Position numbers and translations under genes: made by a program. This document shows, one piece after another, positions 22,572 through 34,801 of a DNA stretch of 64,000 bases. The first letter of the stretch is position 1, and the number at the start of each line of letters is the position of its first letter. The notes below the pieces were generated by a model that made no database searches, was not told the origin of the DNA, and saw nothing but the letters and a program-made list of their open reading frames with translations. The stretch is taken from assembly GCA_035235625.1 (NCBI GenBank), contig CP141146.1, positions 19,772,501-19,836,500 on the forward strand. Direction: 5' to 3'. Source of the stretch: Saururus chinensis. Its lineage: Eukaryota; Streptophyta; Magnoliopsida; Piperales; Saururaceae.

Positions 22572-23579
22572 AGGTCATATACTTTTAGGTAGAATCTTCA
22601 CATATGGTTTAACTTGAATTCTTTTGTCTCAAATCTTTAACCTTTCTTCAGAACTTAAGAATCAACCATATGTTCACCATTTTAAACAACCCTAACAAAT
22701 CTAAGATACAAAGAAAATTACCCTTTCACACAAACTAGTATTTTTGTAATGAGATTTGTCAATACATATAATCTTCTACAAAACATTTTATTTAGCAACT
22801 CTTTCACTGAATTACAACGATGAAGGCTCTCAATCTTGCCTCAAACCCAAGGAACAACAATGCACTTGCAAAAGACTTCCTTGCTTGACAATCAAATCTC
22901 TACCCAACCCGTCTCACAATTTCTGATGTTGCTCATTGCCCCTTAAACTAGCCAACTGCCCCTATAAATAAGGAGTAATGCTTGTACAAAGCCTTATACT
23001 ACAAGAACTCAACCAACACTTTACAAAGACGGTTTACAAGCATCCCAACATGAATACAACTAGGTAACCTGCTCATGGCCCACTCAAGACCTCCATCTGG
23101 ACTCTTCAACCTATGCCATCCTTCAAAAGTCTACCCTGGTTGAGCAGCCTTCGACTCCTACTCAAGCTTGATGTCACATGCTTTTTGACTTAGCAACGCC
23201 TGCAGTGCAACAACCTCTTGTATGGAGTCTAAGTGCAACTAGGATTTGGCCTTCTTGAGGAGTCATTTACATGCAACCATTGTCTTCCATAGTTCCCACT
23301 TGCATTGGGCTTCAACCTATACTCCTTGTCATACTAGGATCCTTGCCAACCATCCACCAATATTGCCTTGTCCATGCGCACACCTAGCCAGCCGCATTCA
23401 AGGGCACTTCTATTTGTGTGTGCAGGGATGGCCGCCTGCATGCGCATACATGATCTATTTCAGCCAACCAACATGCATGCAAAGGCCTCTTGCCATGATA
23501 GTGGCAACCAATCAATCACGAAGTCTTACCCAACTTGCATTGAGGCTCACTCCTATATAACATAAGAAATTTCTTACAT
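22572..23579 (+). repeat. Dispersed ~1.0-kb repeat, unit U copy 2
   Basis: Same unit as 14440-15436, in the same orientation, with a TATA box at 22963-22970 and the same terminal CATAAGAAATTTCTTACA. It lies about 0.9 kb beyond the 3' end of the translocator gene. Confidence 0.65.
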
Positions 23580-24499
23580 TCTGAATGGTGGTAGAGTCAA
23601 GTCAACCCCAATTTTTCAAAGACCTCCTTTGAACACCCCTAAAAGACTCCTAAGCTACTTAAAACACTTTAATTTGAAGTTTACAAGCCTATAAAGAAAT
23701 TATTTTTGAGCTCATTAACTCTAAGATGTTGCGGGGATTGTTGTTGGGTGTAAATGTTGCACATGTTACATGCAACTCCCACATATGGTGCACAAATCTC
23801 CTACATACGTTGCCCACACTCTTGCATACGTTGCCAGTCAATATTTCTGCCCCAAGTTTTTAACCCCAATAAGGTACTTAATCTCAAAAGAACCTTAGCA
23901 CTTTGATAACACCTTTGCTACAAGTATGTATGTGTACCTTGAGCAAGTTAGCCCCCAAATTTCATGGAACTTAATCTGAGACTAACACCTACCATGTGAA
24001 CTTTTCCTTGCAAACATCTTCTGGGTGATTCCGCACTTATTATAAATCTCCCACACTGAACCACGGCACATTCACAACTTACCGCTCCAAAATTTTGCAC
24101 TACTATAGAAGCTTTACTCAAATCAGAATTTCACATATTTATAGAGAAGCTAACTGTCGCAGATGAATTTGCTATTTTTGATAATTAAACAACATTACTG
24201 TACTTGGGTTTCTACTCCGCCATCCTTCCTACAACCTCTATTCTATTACTCTCTGATGTAACTGGCCCTTATCGGTCTTGCTTCTCACATTCTGCCAGAG
24301 GCTTCTATGTACCGAAAATAAAGAAAGAAGATCCATACATGTAGACTTCCATTATTGTACACAGATCGGCCCACTACATTATGTCACCAATCTTTCTTAT
24401 CTAAATTTTTGTGCTCTCCACGTGAAAATTAATACAAGGTTTAAAAAATTACAAACTGGATAACCACTCCAACTGCATTGGGAGCTACATCGCCTCCCT
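23580..24499. other. 3' flank of the translocator gene
   Basis: No coding sequence is recognised. The part next to 24500 should contain the 3' UTR and polyadenylation site of the minus-strand gene. No clear AATAAA could be assigned. Confidence 0.4.
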
Positions 24500-27400
24500 T
24501 CACGATTCTTTATTTACTACCCCATTTCCATCTGACGAGACAAGACCAATTGCTCCCTGATCTTTATCCTCAATGGAGTTGCTATGTGGATTTAAATCGA
24601 CTGTATCCATTTTTTTACTAATTGCAACTTTTCTGACGGTAAGAAATTCTTCATTGTCAGTTGATAAAACATCCTCAACCAAGGGTACATATTTTCCCTC
24701 AATAAATCCCATTGAATTTATGGTACTAACGAAGCGGTATGTGATCCCCTGCCTGGGTCGCAACTTTGTAGAGACTCTCTTTTTAATGGCAGAAACCTTA
24801 CCCTCAATTAGTTTATCTTTCAGATCTTTCTTTGCAAGGGGAGTGAACTGGCGATCCAGTGACCTAGCTGCACCTAACCAAGCAAGAACAATAACTAGCA
24901 GTATTCCACCAAGGTAGGGTGTCGAGCTCGACAAAGATCCGCATGTCAGGATAAGAAACTGCTGTATCAAGGCACCTCCAGATTTCCCAAGAGGATTGCA
25001 GACAACATCAATGGCAGCTTTGCCTTTGACCTAACAATCAAGAGTTAGAAATCAGTAATAGGCTCTGGCAACTGGTCAAGATTTACCAAGAATGGAAATT
25101 CTACTCTTATGGTTATATCTGAGGTGTTAAAACTCATGTTACATCCAGAGGGGAAAGAATAAAGAAAAACAGGAGCAAATAATTCATATCAACTGCTTGA
25201 CTACTTGAATCTTTAAAATATAAATGCATCAATAAGAAATTAGCTTCGGTATGATTTCCTTGTAATTTAAACCTAAGGCACAACAATTTAACTGCATTAG
25301 CAGGTAATCATATACACATGCTTCGATTTTCTGAAACCATTTAAAATCGGGCAGTTTGACTTCGCAGTTAACACTGCAATCTATTAAGTATAAACATCCC
25401 CACACACATTATAACAAGGAATGAGAGGTTCTGCCAAATTTCTGCTAATCACAACACATGGACTATATAGACTTGATGGAAATAAATGAGGCTACTGATA
25501 ATTGATCAAAGTCTCAACTGATTATAGACCATATGAGAAGAGTTTAGAGAAGTGAAAGACATTATTCTTTGAGGAATAGTGTCTCCTTGCTTAAGTTAAT
25601 GGCGCCTCACAATAAAAAAAAAATAAAATTGAACCTTTATTATTGATGTGATAATTTTCCAACAACTGGAAACAACATTATATAGAACAAAAAATAATTA
25701 ACATTAATAAATTCTTAATTCAGCCAGTACAAGAAACTATGGGCATGATAAATACTCTGCTATGAAATTATTGCTTCTCCTCCCAATGGACTAGACTATA
25801 TTCTAACTACTAAATGCCAAATGTCTGAGTTATCATCTATGGTCTTTTGCTCCCGTAGGAAACTTTTCATCTTTTGCTTGCATCATGTAGACAATGACAA
25901 AAATCTAGTGCCAATGAGATTTGATGATAAAAAATCACTTTCACTTGCATTAGCCTAAATGTTAAATTGGCATGCTAATTGAAGCACAAATATCATTACA
26001 AACAATTTCGTATTGCAAAAAATGTATTTGAGCATGTTTTGGAGGTAGGCACAAGAACCTAGACACATTGACAGAAACTCAGTGACAGAGAACAGAATTG
26101 GGAAGAAGGAAAATTGGGAAAATTTAGGGAGAATTGAGAAGGATAAGGAGAAGGAGAGGAATAGGGGTAAAACCTTGGATTCCACCAAGGATTTCCGCTG
26201 GAGTCCACAGGAAGGGTCGTTGGAGTTCACCAAAGGAGAAGAAGATAACTTTTCAACTTAATACTAAAAAATCATAAGGTAATTTGCATTGAAGACCTAG
26301 GCCTCTTAAATAGGCTTTACAATTGGTCTCTTATAGGAAACAAAACCACCGGATGGTGGAGTTCTAAATATAAGAAAATCAAATCAAATCTAAATATATA
26401 GTCCGAATTGCATAGAGTAAATAAAATCTAAATTATTGGATTTGATGTCCGCATCACTCAGTTTCTTACTTATGGCCTTTGTTGATGTGGGTTGAAGCAA
26501 GAAACTGGTCAACCATCTCCAGTATACTGTTGACCAGATGCTAAGCTGCATATGGGGAAGTAGCAGATGCTATCAACCATCCCAGACTGCGAATTCTAGG
26601 TAGCTAAGGGTCAGTTGACCACATAGCAGCATTTAGTGGATCAGCGGACCAGCCAATTGAACACCCTATGCATGTGATCGACCCAAACAGTAACAACGCA
26701 AAAACAAGCTATTCGAAAAAGTGAGTGTCCATTGGAAAATCTCTCAAAGGCTCCAAATAGTCCAATAATCATCCAAATCCTTCAAAAATTATTAAAAGTG
26801 GGTTACAAAATGATAAAGAAATCCTTCCCAAGCTCCTAAACTTGATTTTAGATTTGAGACAAATGCATGCCAAGTTAATCATTTGCGGAAAGTGGTACCC
26901 AAAGCTAAAATTTGTAACCTGCTTTTGTACTCTCTGTCCCACATTAATAGGTCCATTTTTTTAAAAATTGAATTCATTTTCAAAAACCAAATGGGACTAT
27001 TAATGTGGGATGGAGGAAGTATCATTCATCTTGTGCTTCATGGGTGAGATTTAGCTCATTTTCAAAAACCAAATGGGACTATTAACGAGGGACGGAGGGA
27101 GTATAATTCATCTCGTACTTTATGGAAGAGATTGGGATTAATTTGAAATCATTGAGGAATATAGGACAACCTAATTCGGTCTAAAATGCACACTACTAAT
27201 GCTTGGAGAGATGGCTCCATATCAAACATAAAAAATTAAGAAAAAAATGAGCCTGGCATTCCCAACACAGACCAGATATCCTCTTTGACAACAGAATGCA
27301 GCCCCAACTTCATCCATTCATCAATCCATTTCTGCTTCTTTTGATCTATCTTAATGTGTCTCTGATCTACCTACCAAACACGTCATTCCTGAACTGTTTA

Positions 27401-30400
27401 CTCTTCTTACCAAAACCCCGAACTCAATTTTAAGGTATAAACTTGTGGTTTGTCTATTATCCACTTAAGATACAGAAGTACAATATGCCAAACCTTGTTC
27501 ACAAGTGCCTAACTTACAGAAGAACAAACTTAAATAAACAACAAGTTTAAGGTGCAAAAGGTACCTTAGTATCTTCATCCAATGGGATGTAAGCCATTTC
27601 TTTACATGGGTCAAATAAACTGTACTTGGCACTTTTGCTGAATATATTTTGAACAGCCCCAACATAAACTGCAGCAAGCAGTGGAGTCATTCCAAGTTTT
27701 CCAAGCAATGGAGTCAACGGCTGGCTGAACAAAACCAAAGAGAAAAAACCAACTCCAGTGACAAGTAAAACTGTGGGTGTGATTGCAGCAGCTACTCCCC
27801 ATCCATATTTGCGGAAAATAATCCGACTCAGTAGCATCATAGAAAAAGTCATAACACCAGTGCATGTTGAGAAATCTCCCATGAAAGAAGAATATTCATT
27901 TGGGCTAGGAAACTGTCAAGGAACACACCACTTCAGTCATTTCAGAAAGCCAAAGAATAATAATGTATGAAACTGTAACTCAAATTAAGGCAATATGAGA
28001 ATTGCAAGCGGCATTTTTAAAAATAGAGCAATAACACATAACAAAAAACACAAGGAACTACTAAATAATTTTTTTATGCTTCCAAAGCAGAAAGAACACA
28101 AGGGAAATTTCCATCTGACTGATGCTATGAGTCCTTCATCTAGTCCTCCACTATGTCCTCCCCCAATTTAATCACTTGTCCCATTGGGTTTCACTCAGTA
28201 AGAAGGCCTGTCAATTTAACCATGTCATATCTGCATAGGTGAAGGACATAATGGATTGGTTTGGAGGACTCATGGCATTTTGCTTTCACATTTGTGTGGA
28301 AGGTTGGTCAGGCATGACCTTCATATCTCGTGCTAGGATCCACCAATAAAACTTTATTACATGAGCTGAGGATGTACCTAATCAATATTAATCATATAAT
28401 TAAGATACCTGGGCCTTTAGCTTTGACTTCCACGTGACTTCAACAAGGTTAATACTAATACCATAAGCAACAACAAGAGTGGCTAAATCCCGAATATATC
28501 TTGAAGATATCAAGAACTTCAAGCTTTCCATCAGTGACATTTTTGTCTTCTCCTGCAATGTACAATAAAGCAACCCATACAAACTACAGTTAAACAACAA
28601 CAGAAAGTATACAGCTAATACAGCATAAGAGATCGATAAAATATAATTTAAATTTATAGACCTACAAGTACCACACCTTCTTTTTCTTCCGGCCTTCTGG
28701 CTTAGGAACTGATGGGTCAGTTAACACAAATTTATTCACCCCCCAATAAATAGCACAAATAAAAAGCCCCAGAACTACCACTATGCTCATCATGCCTTTT
28801 AGAGAAACAGCCCAACCATCCACACCAACGCCCAGATTCTTGCGCAAATTGGAAAAATACTTCACTGTGCGGCCTGAGAAAATAAGAGCTACATTTGCCC
28901 CAAGGCCAAACAATGGGTAAAATTGTGATGCTTCGTCTACTGTTGTAATCTGAAAGAACACTGCCAAAATCAGTACAAATTGACTGATAAGAGACCTCAA
29001 ACATCTTTGTAGTCTTCAAACTACTGCAATACTCACCATATACTCCACAATGACAAATGAGAGGATATGCATCTAAATAACAATACATGCAATATGCAAT
29101 GTCTGGTTAGGAATAAACATGATTGCCACCGTAAAAACATAAAATAAGACGAACAATTGACTTTAGGACTCATCAAGTGGGAGACCATAGTAAACGGTGG
29201 ACGTATTAACTAGTAAAGTCTGAAAAATCAGGCTTTTCATGACATAGCTGAAAAACTCACAAAAGATTATGAAAGACAGGATGAGTCATTCAATTAACTT
29301 CAAACATGGAATCCCAAGACAACACATAGGGAAACATTGGCAACTCATACCCAAACATAGACAACTCATCAACTTTTGTACTTCAAAAATAATGAATCCT
29401 AGGGCAGAAAATGTAAGACTAGGTGGCTCATCAACCCTTCCACTGTTGAACAGTTACATCAGAAATTCCAACCACATAAGATGGACAAGATCTGTAACAA
29501 TATTTCCATCAAAACTCAAGATCTATATGATATCTCATAAGGAGCATGTACACAAAATCTAACATACTAAAAGACAAAAACAATTAAAATGTAGCATAAT
29601 ATTTATAAAAAATGCATACACAAACTTTTAATTTATTTGCTTTTCAAAATTGGGAAATAGAATGATAACTAAATTAACATCCATGTGATATCAAAAATTT
29701 ACAAAACCAATCTTTAAGCTTCTATTCATACAAGAAAAAAACTACTCCTAAAATGTGAAACAAGAACAGAATTGGAATAATATAATTACCGAGTTCAAAG
29801 AAGATAAACACATTGAAGTCCGTCAAGTTCCCTCACCTGATTAGCAAAGCCCCAGAAGAGCAAAGAGACGACAACACTTCCCCAGAGCTCCGACATGACA
29901 TAGAAGAGGCAGAAACTCCATATCCGCAAAATGGCAATCGGCCCAAGAAAGCTGGGGCCGAGAATCTCCAGCAGCCGATCGGCCAGCCCAACGGGGTGGA
30001 TGAGATGAGTGTTTGGATAGAAGACGAAAGCGAACAGTCCAAAGAAGACAATGAAGGGGAACATACAGGCATAGAAGAGCTGCTCCCTGGACAGAACATT
30101 GGACAGCTTGGTGTAAACCAGCATGAATCCAATGGCCATGGGCAAATTCACCCAGGTCTTCAAGAAGGGGATGATCTCGGCGCTGCTCCCCTTGGCCGTG
30201 ATGACGAGAACATCCTTAGTGTCGCGGAGAATGGTGTAGTTGAAGAGGATGCAAAAGAACATGAGGCCCAGGGGAATGACCTTCTTGAGGGTGGTCACCT
30301 CAACGCCCAGGATTTTGGCCGGAGCTGAGCTAGGCGGGAGCGTGTCTGCGTCCGATGACGCCGCCGCCACCGCAGCAACAGGGCGGGGAACCGGCGGCGG

Positions 30401-30580
30401 GGGGCGGGGAGTGGAGCTGACGGGTGGTAGGTGTCTCAGATAAGCAGAGAATGAATTGGAAGGGAAATTGGGGGAAGAGGAGTGGAGATACACGCGGCTC
30501 GGCCGACGGGGGAGGAGCCCCGGCTGGGAGTGGGGAGGGAAGTGCAGACATGTCGACGGGGAGCGGAGCAAGGCTTGCAT
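24500..30580 (-). CDS. NTT: Plastid ATP/ADP translocator (nucleotide transporter, NTT/AATP), five exons
   Basis: The inner-envelope exchanger that imports ATP into plastids against ADP. Exons on the minus strand are 30580-29837, 28949-28677, 28552-28409, 27912-27565 and 25030-24500. All introns are GT-AG and phase 0, giving 679 residues. The first ATG (30578-30580) begins MQALLRSPSTCLHF, followed by a Ser/Pro-rich plastid transit peptide of about 75 residues. The transporter core runs from about residue 90 to 565 with 11-12 membrane spans. Family signatures include NYTILRDTKDVLVITAKGSS, VMSELWGSVVVSLLFWGFAN, NVALIFSGRTVKYFSNLRKN, INLVEVTWKSKLKAQ and KSAKYSLFDPCKEMAYIPLD. Charged residues known to matter in Arabidopsis NTT1 appear kept: K122 (LRDTK), E231 (SELWG), E377 (LVEVT) and the lysines of DTKVKGKAAID (503-507). 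The tail after SLDRQF is about 115 residues, longer than usual. It looks functional. Confidence 0.93.
26930..27101. mobile_element. Stowaway-like MITE in intron 4, right end duplicated
   Basis: The left end CTCTCTGTCCCACATTAATA follows TA (26928-26929). The right end GGGACGGAGGGAG precedes TA (27102-27103). CTCCCTCCGTCCC with a TA target is the hallmark of Stowaway (Tc1/mariner-derived) elements. An internal copy of the right end (GGGATGGAGGAAG, ending 27019) is also followed by TA. It lies within intron 4 of the translocator and does not touch the splice sites. Confidence 0.8.
26974..27137. repeat. 82-bp tandem duplication spanning the MITE end and its flank
   Basis: TCATTTTCAAAAACCAAATG begins at 26974 and again at 27056. 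Each copy continues through the MITE terminus into the same flank (CATTCATCTTGTGCTTCATG versus AATTCATCTCGTACTTTATG). Confidence 0.8.
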
Positions 30581-31912
30581 GGCCAAGGTCGGGGATTTGG
30601 TGGCTGCCGAACTCAAAGAGGGCAAGCTAGCAAACTCTTCTACAAGACTGAAGTGGAAGTGTGTTTCATGCTTTGGATATCAGACGAAGATTTGTACAGA
30701 AAAAACATGATGCACCACTTCACCTCAATTTTACTTTGTCATTTTGAATGTATAGTATTCCGCCGGATAGTAATATATCTACAACGAAAACACCCTTAAA
30801 AAACTTACACAAAAGTTTTTATTGGATTTGCTTATCTTGGAACAATCAAAACAAATTCATGTGTAAGTTAATAATGTGTATTTTTGATGAAAAAATATTA
30901 TTTTTCTATTCCACCCCCTCTCTTAGCCAGCCACCCCCCTTATATCCAGAGACCATACGGTAATATGTCACCCTTCTTTTAACCAGCCCACCTCCCTATA
31001 GGTTAGGTGGTGGTTATCTTTATATTGGTGTGGTGAATTATTAAAAGAGGGGAAATAAACTAATCAGCTTTTACTTTGCGGCCAAGGTGGGAAGTATTTT
31101 TTATATTTTTCACTAACAATAAGCCTAGCATAAGTTGCACATATGAACTCTTTATCTATGAGATCGATGGCTTATATATTAATATATAATACTAATATGT
31201 GTTAAAATATATACCATTAATCTTAAATATCAACGGCTCCTATATATAATTTACACTATACTCATTATCAGTGGGAGCATAAAAAATACTACCTCTAAGG
31301 TGATAGGGAAGCAATTGCCCCATTTCACAAAATGGTAGCCCTATCTTATACAACGTTGATAGGATGTGTTGATATTTGTCAAGTTTACTTATACAGAACT
31401 ATAAACTTCGATCTTGGGAGTGAGGTGATGTGATTAGAATAGAACATGGTCCCTACTTTACAAGAAAAGGCTATATGACCCTGCATAAAATAAAATAAAT
31501 TTATGGATCTCATTCTTGTTTTTTCTCTCACCCTCTCATTGAATTAATAACTACTGGGGTCCTCGCTTAATTAGAGATTTGATGTCAATCTAGTTTGGAA
31601 TGTTGCTAGACAAAATAATTCTAGTTTGGACTATGCAATAACAAATAAGGTAAAATAATATCCTCAATAGTTATTTGGATTAGGATTCAATTAGTATTTT
31701 GTGTGAATCTCAATTTAGTAAAGTAATCAACCACACATTTTGTAATTGATAATGGTTGAACAATAAAAGAATTATAGGTCCTCAAACTTCTAATTTTTTA
31801 ACCTTCAATTATGTCTGCCTTGACTAGTATGCAATTTCTTAACCTTTAGATTCGTTTGAGCAAAGGTCTCACCAATGTGTACTCCCTCCATCCTATATTA
31901 AGGGGGGAGGAA
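30581..31912. other. Upstream region of the translocator gene and flank
   Basis: The first few hundred bases above 30580 should hold the 5' UTR and promoter of the minus-strand gene. No convincing TATA box could be fixed. Around 30905-31010 there is a pyrimidine-rich patch (CCACCCCC words), then AT-rich sequence without genes. At 31880-31895 CTCCCTCCATCCT resembles one Stowaway end without a partner. AAGGGGGGAGGAA at 31900-31912 looks like a polypurine tract before the LTR that follows. Confidence 0.5.
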
Positions 31913-32740
31913 TGTAATATCACATATTTTCTTTAGTTTTGAAAATTAAACACATGAAAAATACGTTGTTTATCTCTTTGACCTTTTTAGTATAATAACT
32001 TCCTCAATAAATAGAATTTGTGGCTAAGGCTAATGTAATTAAAACCTTCGAAATGCCACTAAGAATGCGCTAATCGGAGTTCAAATGAGGGTGTTAAGAT
32101 TATTTGAAGTTGAACATATCGTAGGGCCCATTTACTCGACTTAGACGTGTATTTGGACCATTTAAGTTGTTTCACGGGCCCGATTACGTAGAAAAATAGA
32201 AATAAATAAAAAAAGGGCCCAAGTAGCCTAGTTGGCCTAACTTCTAAAGGGATTAGGGTTCTTAATCCCCATGTTTATAAATAGGGCTTTTGAAGGCTCA
32301 AGGAGGGAGCTTTTTGGCCCTTAGGGAGAGGAAAGAGAGGAAGCCGACGAAGGTGACTCGTGAAGGAGGTAGAGCGGAGCAAGTTCGAAGATCGGAAGTG
32401 AATTGACAACAACTACATTTGAGGTAGGTTTTTTGAATCATCCTTGAGTCAAAATTAAAATAATATTGATTTAATGTATAGTTAGATTTGTTAAAAATCA
32501 ATTGGCCAACAAATTTTTGGCCACTCGCCAGATGTGTTGTTCCGGCTAAACCCCCAGTCGCCGGTAATTAATAACCAGGGCAGACACACCATTTTGATGA
32601 ACAGTGACCAATGCCAATGAGTGGAATCCAAGGATTTTGGCTCTACACTCGTGTTGGTCACCGGTTGCCGCTGACCACCACAAATTGTATTATTCCCCTA
32701 TGTCCTCTTTTCTCCTTTGGCAGTTTTACATACCGATTTG

Positions 32741-34801
32741 TGTGGCACCCCGTGTTCCGATTACACTTAACCCAAAAGGGCTAGGGGTAATTATGTAATT
32801 TTAGTTAAATTTTAAGGGGATTTAAGGGATAAAACTCCTGTATCTGGTTAGAGCTTGAAGTAACGAGCATAACGAATCTAAGAATATGCAAATCGGAGGT
32901 TGGGAGCGAAAGTTATGACCTCGGGAAATGTGCTATATGGGCGGGACCCACTTTGAAAGTGCGAGAAAACCTACCCATGTGTGATCTAGTTTTGAAGGGC
33001 TCGTCAATACGAGTCCATCGGTACTAAGAACACGCGATTCAGACTTCGAGATAAGAAGTTATCGCATTTTGAAGTTGGAATTGTATTTGAATGAAATAAT
33101 AATAAAATATTCAAGAAAAGACGAAATAACTGATGTCAGACGGCCGACGGAGCCGAGCCGGAGATGGAGCCGAGCCGTCGCACCGTCGAGCTGCCGTGCC
33201 ACAGAAACAGCGCGCGATCGTGCGACGGACTGCGCGACACGCACGGGACACGCGTCGGACGCGCGCGTCGCTCATCAGTTGTGCGGCGCGGCCGAACGTG
33301 CCGCACGCAGCACTGTGATGCACACGTCACATACGCATCAAGCGCGCCGACCTTGGTGGCAGCCCAATCAAAATAAGCCACATCACGAGAGCGCGTGCGC
33401 ACGTCTTTCCTCCTCCCCTGTACGCTCGCACGCCAGTTTTTTATAAATATCGGATTCATTTCATTCTTCCAGAAGAACTTTCTAGAGTCATTATGTATTC
33501 ATTTCCTTCCTTTCAAAAAACATTCTTAACTAAATCGAGGGTGTTCTACGCAATGGAAGCATTCATTCTTCGAGTTAGCAACCCTATAAAGGGGAAACGT
33601 CCCTAGGTAAGGGGAGATTCTGTCCGCCGCCTACGGACGTGGAAAGGGAAAAGTGTCTCCGGGCAAGGGGAGGTTCTGTCCGCCTACGAGCGCGGAATGA
33701 GTAGTGTCTCCAGGCATGGGGAGGTTCTGTCCGCCGCCTACGGACGCAGAAAGGGTAAAGTGTCTCCGGGAAAGGGGAGGTTCTGCCCACTGCCTACGGG
33801 CGCGGAAAGGGTAGTATCTCCAGGCAAGGGGAGGTTCTGTCCGTCACCTATAGGCGCGGAAAGGGTAGTGTCTCCAGGCATGGGGAGGATCTGTCCGCTG
33901 CCTACAGGCACGAAAAGGGTAAGGTGTCTCTAGGTAAGGGGAGGTTCTGTCTGCTGCCTACGAGCACGTGAAGGGTGAAATGAGGTTCTACCGCCGTCTC
34001 CGGATCAAAAAGGGAGGACGCTCTGAGGAAACAAGCAACTTCGAACATAGCCACTTCCGGAACTGCAGGGGAGTACGCTTTTCTGACCTTCTAATTTAAT
34101 ATGATTTATGTGCATGCATATCTTAATTAGTAATATACTAATTAAGATATATAATTTGCTACGATATGGTATATGCTTATATGTTCCTATTCGATCTACT
34201 TTGATATATTTTGTGGTGATCCAAATTACTCAGAAATGCTCTATTGTGATTTGACATACTCCAATCTGATATGATCCAACATACTCTGTAGTGTGTTTTG
34301 CTCCGCTCTATGATAGAGTGGGATGTGTGATTGTGTCTGCTCACTTATGTGAGATGTGTATTTCGCTGATTTACTGGCTTTCGCTCAACTCCGATGTTTT
34401 ATGAGATTTACATTTGATTCCGAATGATTATTCGAATATAAAGATATACGTATAAGATTTTGTGATGCCTAATGCATGTATTAGCCGTTAGGCAAAACTA
34501 CGTCCAAATCCGATCGTATTGGAATAACGTCAGAGATGGTATCCAATATGTACGTAGGCAACCAACAATAAATAATGTTGGCCCAATCCAAATTAGTTAT
34601 AAAATTAAGTTTGTTTTGATCTATGCGCAACAAAACATGATAGCTTCGTAGCGGGTAGAAGTATGTTATGACTCTCGCACTCAGAGTCTGCAGCTCCTGG
34701 TTCGTCGGTTTTAATTTTTCCGCTTATTTTAACGCACTCCGATTCTATCATCCAATCTAACCCCCAGTCCGGGTCGGGTATATGCAGGTCAAGGAGTTAC
34801 A
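32741..34801 (+). repeat. 5' LTR of the LARD-like element
   Basis: TGTGGCACCCCGTG to AGGAGTTACA, 2,061 bp. It includes a GC-rich block (33130-33430), a TATA box (TTTATAAATATCGG near 33438) and the ~55-bp minisatellite at 33605-33990. It is about 300 bp longer than the 3' LTR because the latter lacks most of what corresponds to 33975-34230. Confidence 0.88.
33605..33990. repeat. Minisatellite in the 5' LTR, about seven ~55-bp units
   Basis: Units of the type GGGGAGGTTCTGTCCGCCGC / CTACGGGCGCGGAAAGGGTA / GTGTCTCCGGGCAA repeat from about 33610 to 33990 with a 53-57-bp period and some short units. The 3' LTR has about six units at 39362-39665. Unit number and sequence vary between the LTRs. Confidence 0.8.

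Noticed and set aside
23246-23565. Overlapping frames of 104 and 65 codons
   Set aside because: They lie in unit U copy 2, are not conserved in copy 1, and have no protein character.
29813-30328. 171-codon plus-strand frame
   Set aside because: It lies antisense to exon 1 of the translocator and has a charged, low-complexity composition. It is a shadow of the real gene.
30581-30625. Upstream extension of the translocator reading frame to 30625
   Set aside because: The frame stays open, but the codon there is TTG. The first in-frame ATG is at 30578-30580 and fits the MQALL-type start of the family.
31881-31895. A second Stowaway MITE
   Set aside because: Only one end-like motif (CTCCCTCCATCCT) is visible, with no partner end or TA pair.
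33069-33459. Several Arg-rich frames in both strands
   Set aside because: They arise from the GC-rich block of the LARD LTR and have no family resemblance. The same frames recur in the other LTR.
33605-33990. Regular ~55-bp repeats resembling a CRISPR array
   Set aside because: Units are contiguous without unique spacers and lie inside a plant LTR. It is a minisatellite.
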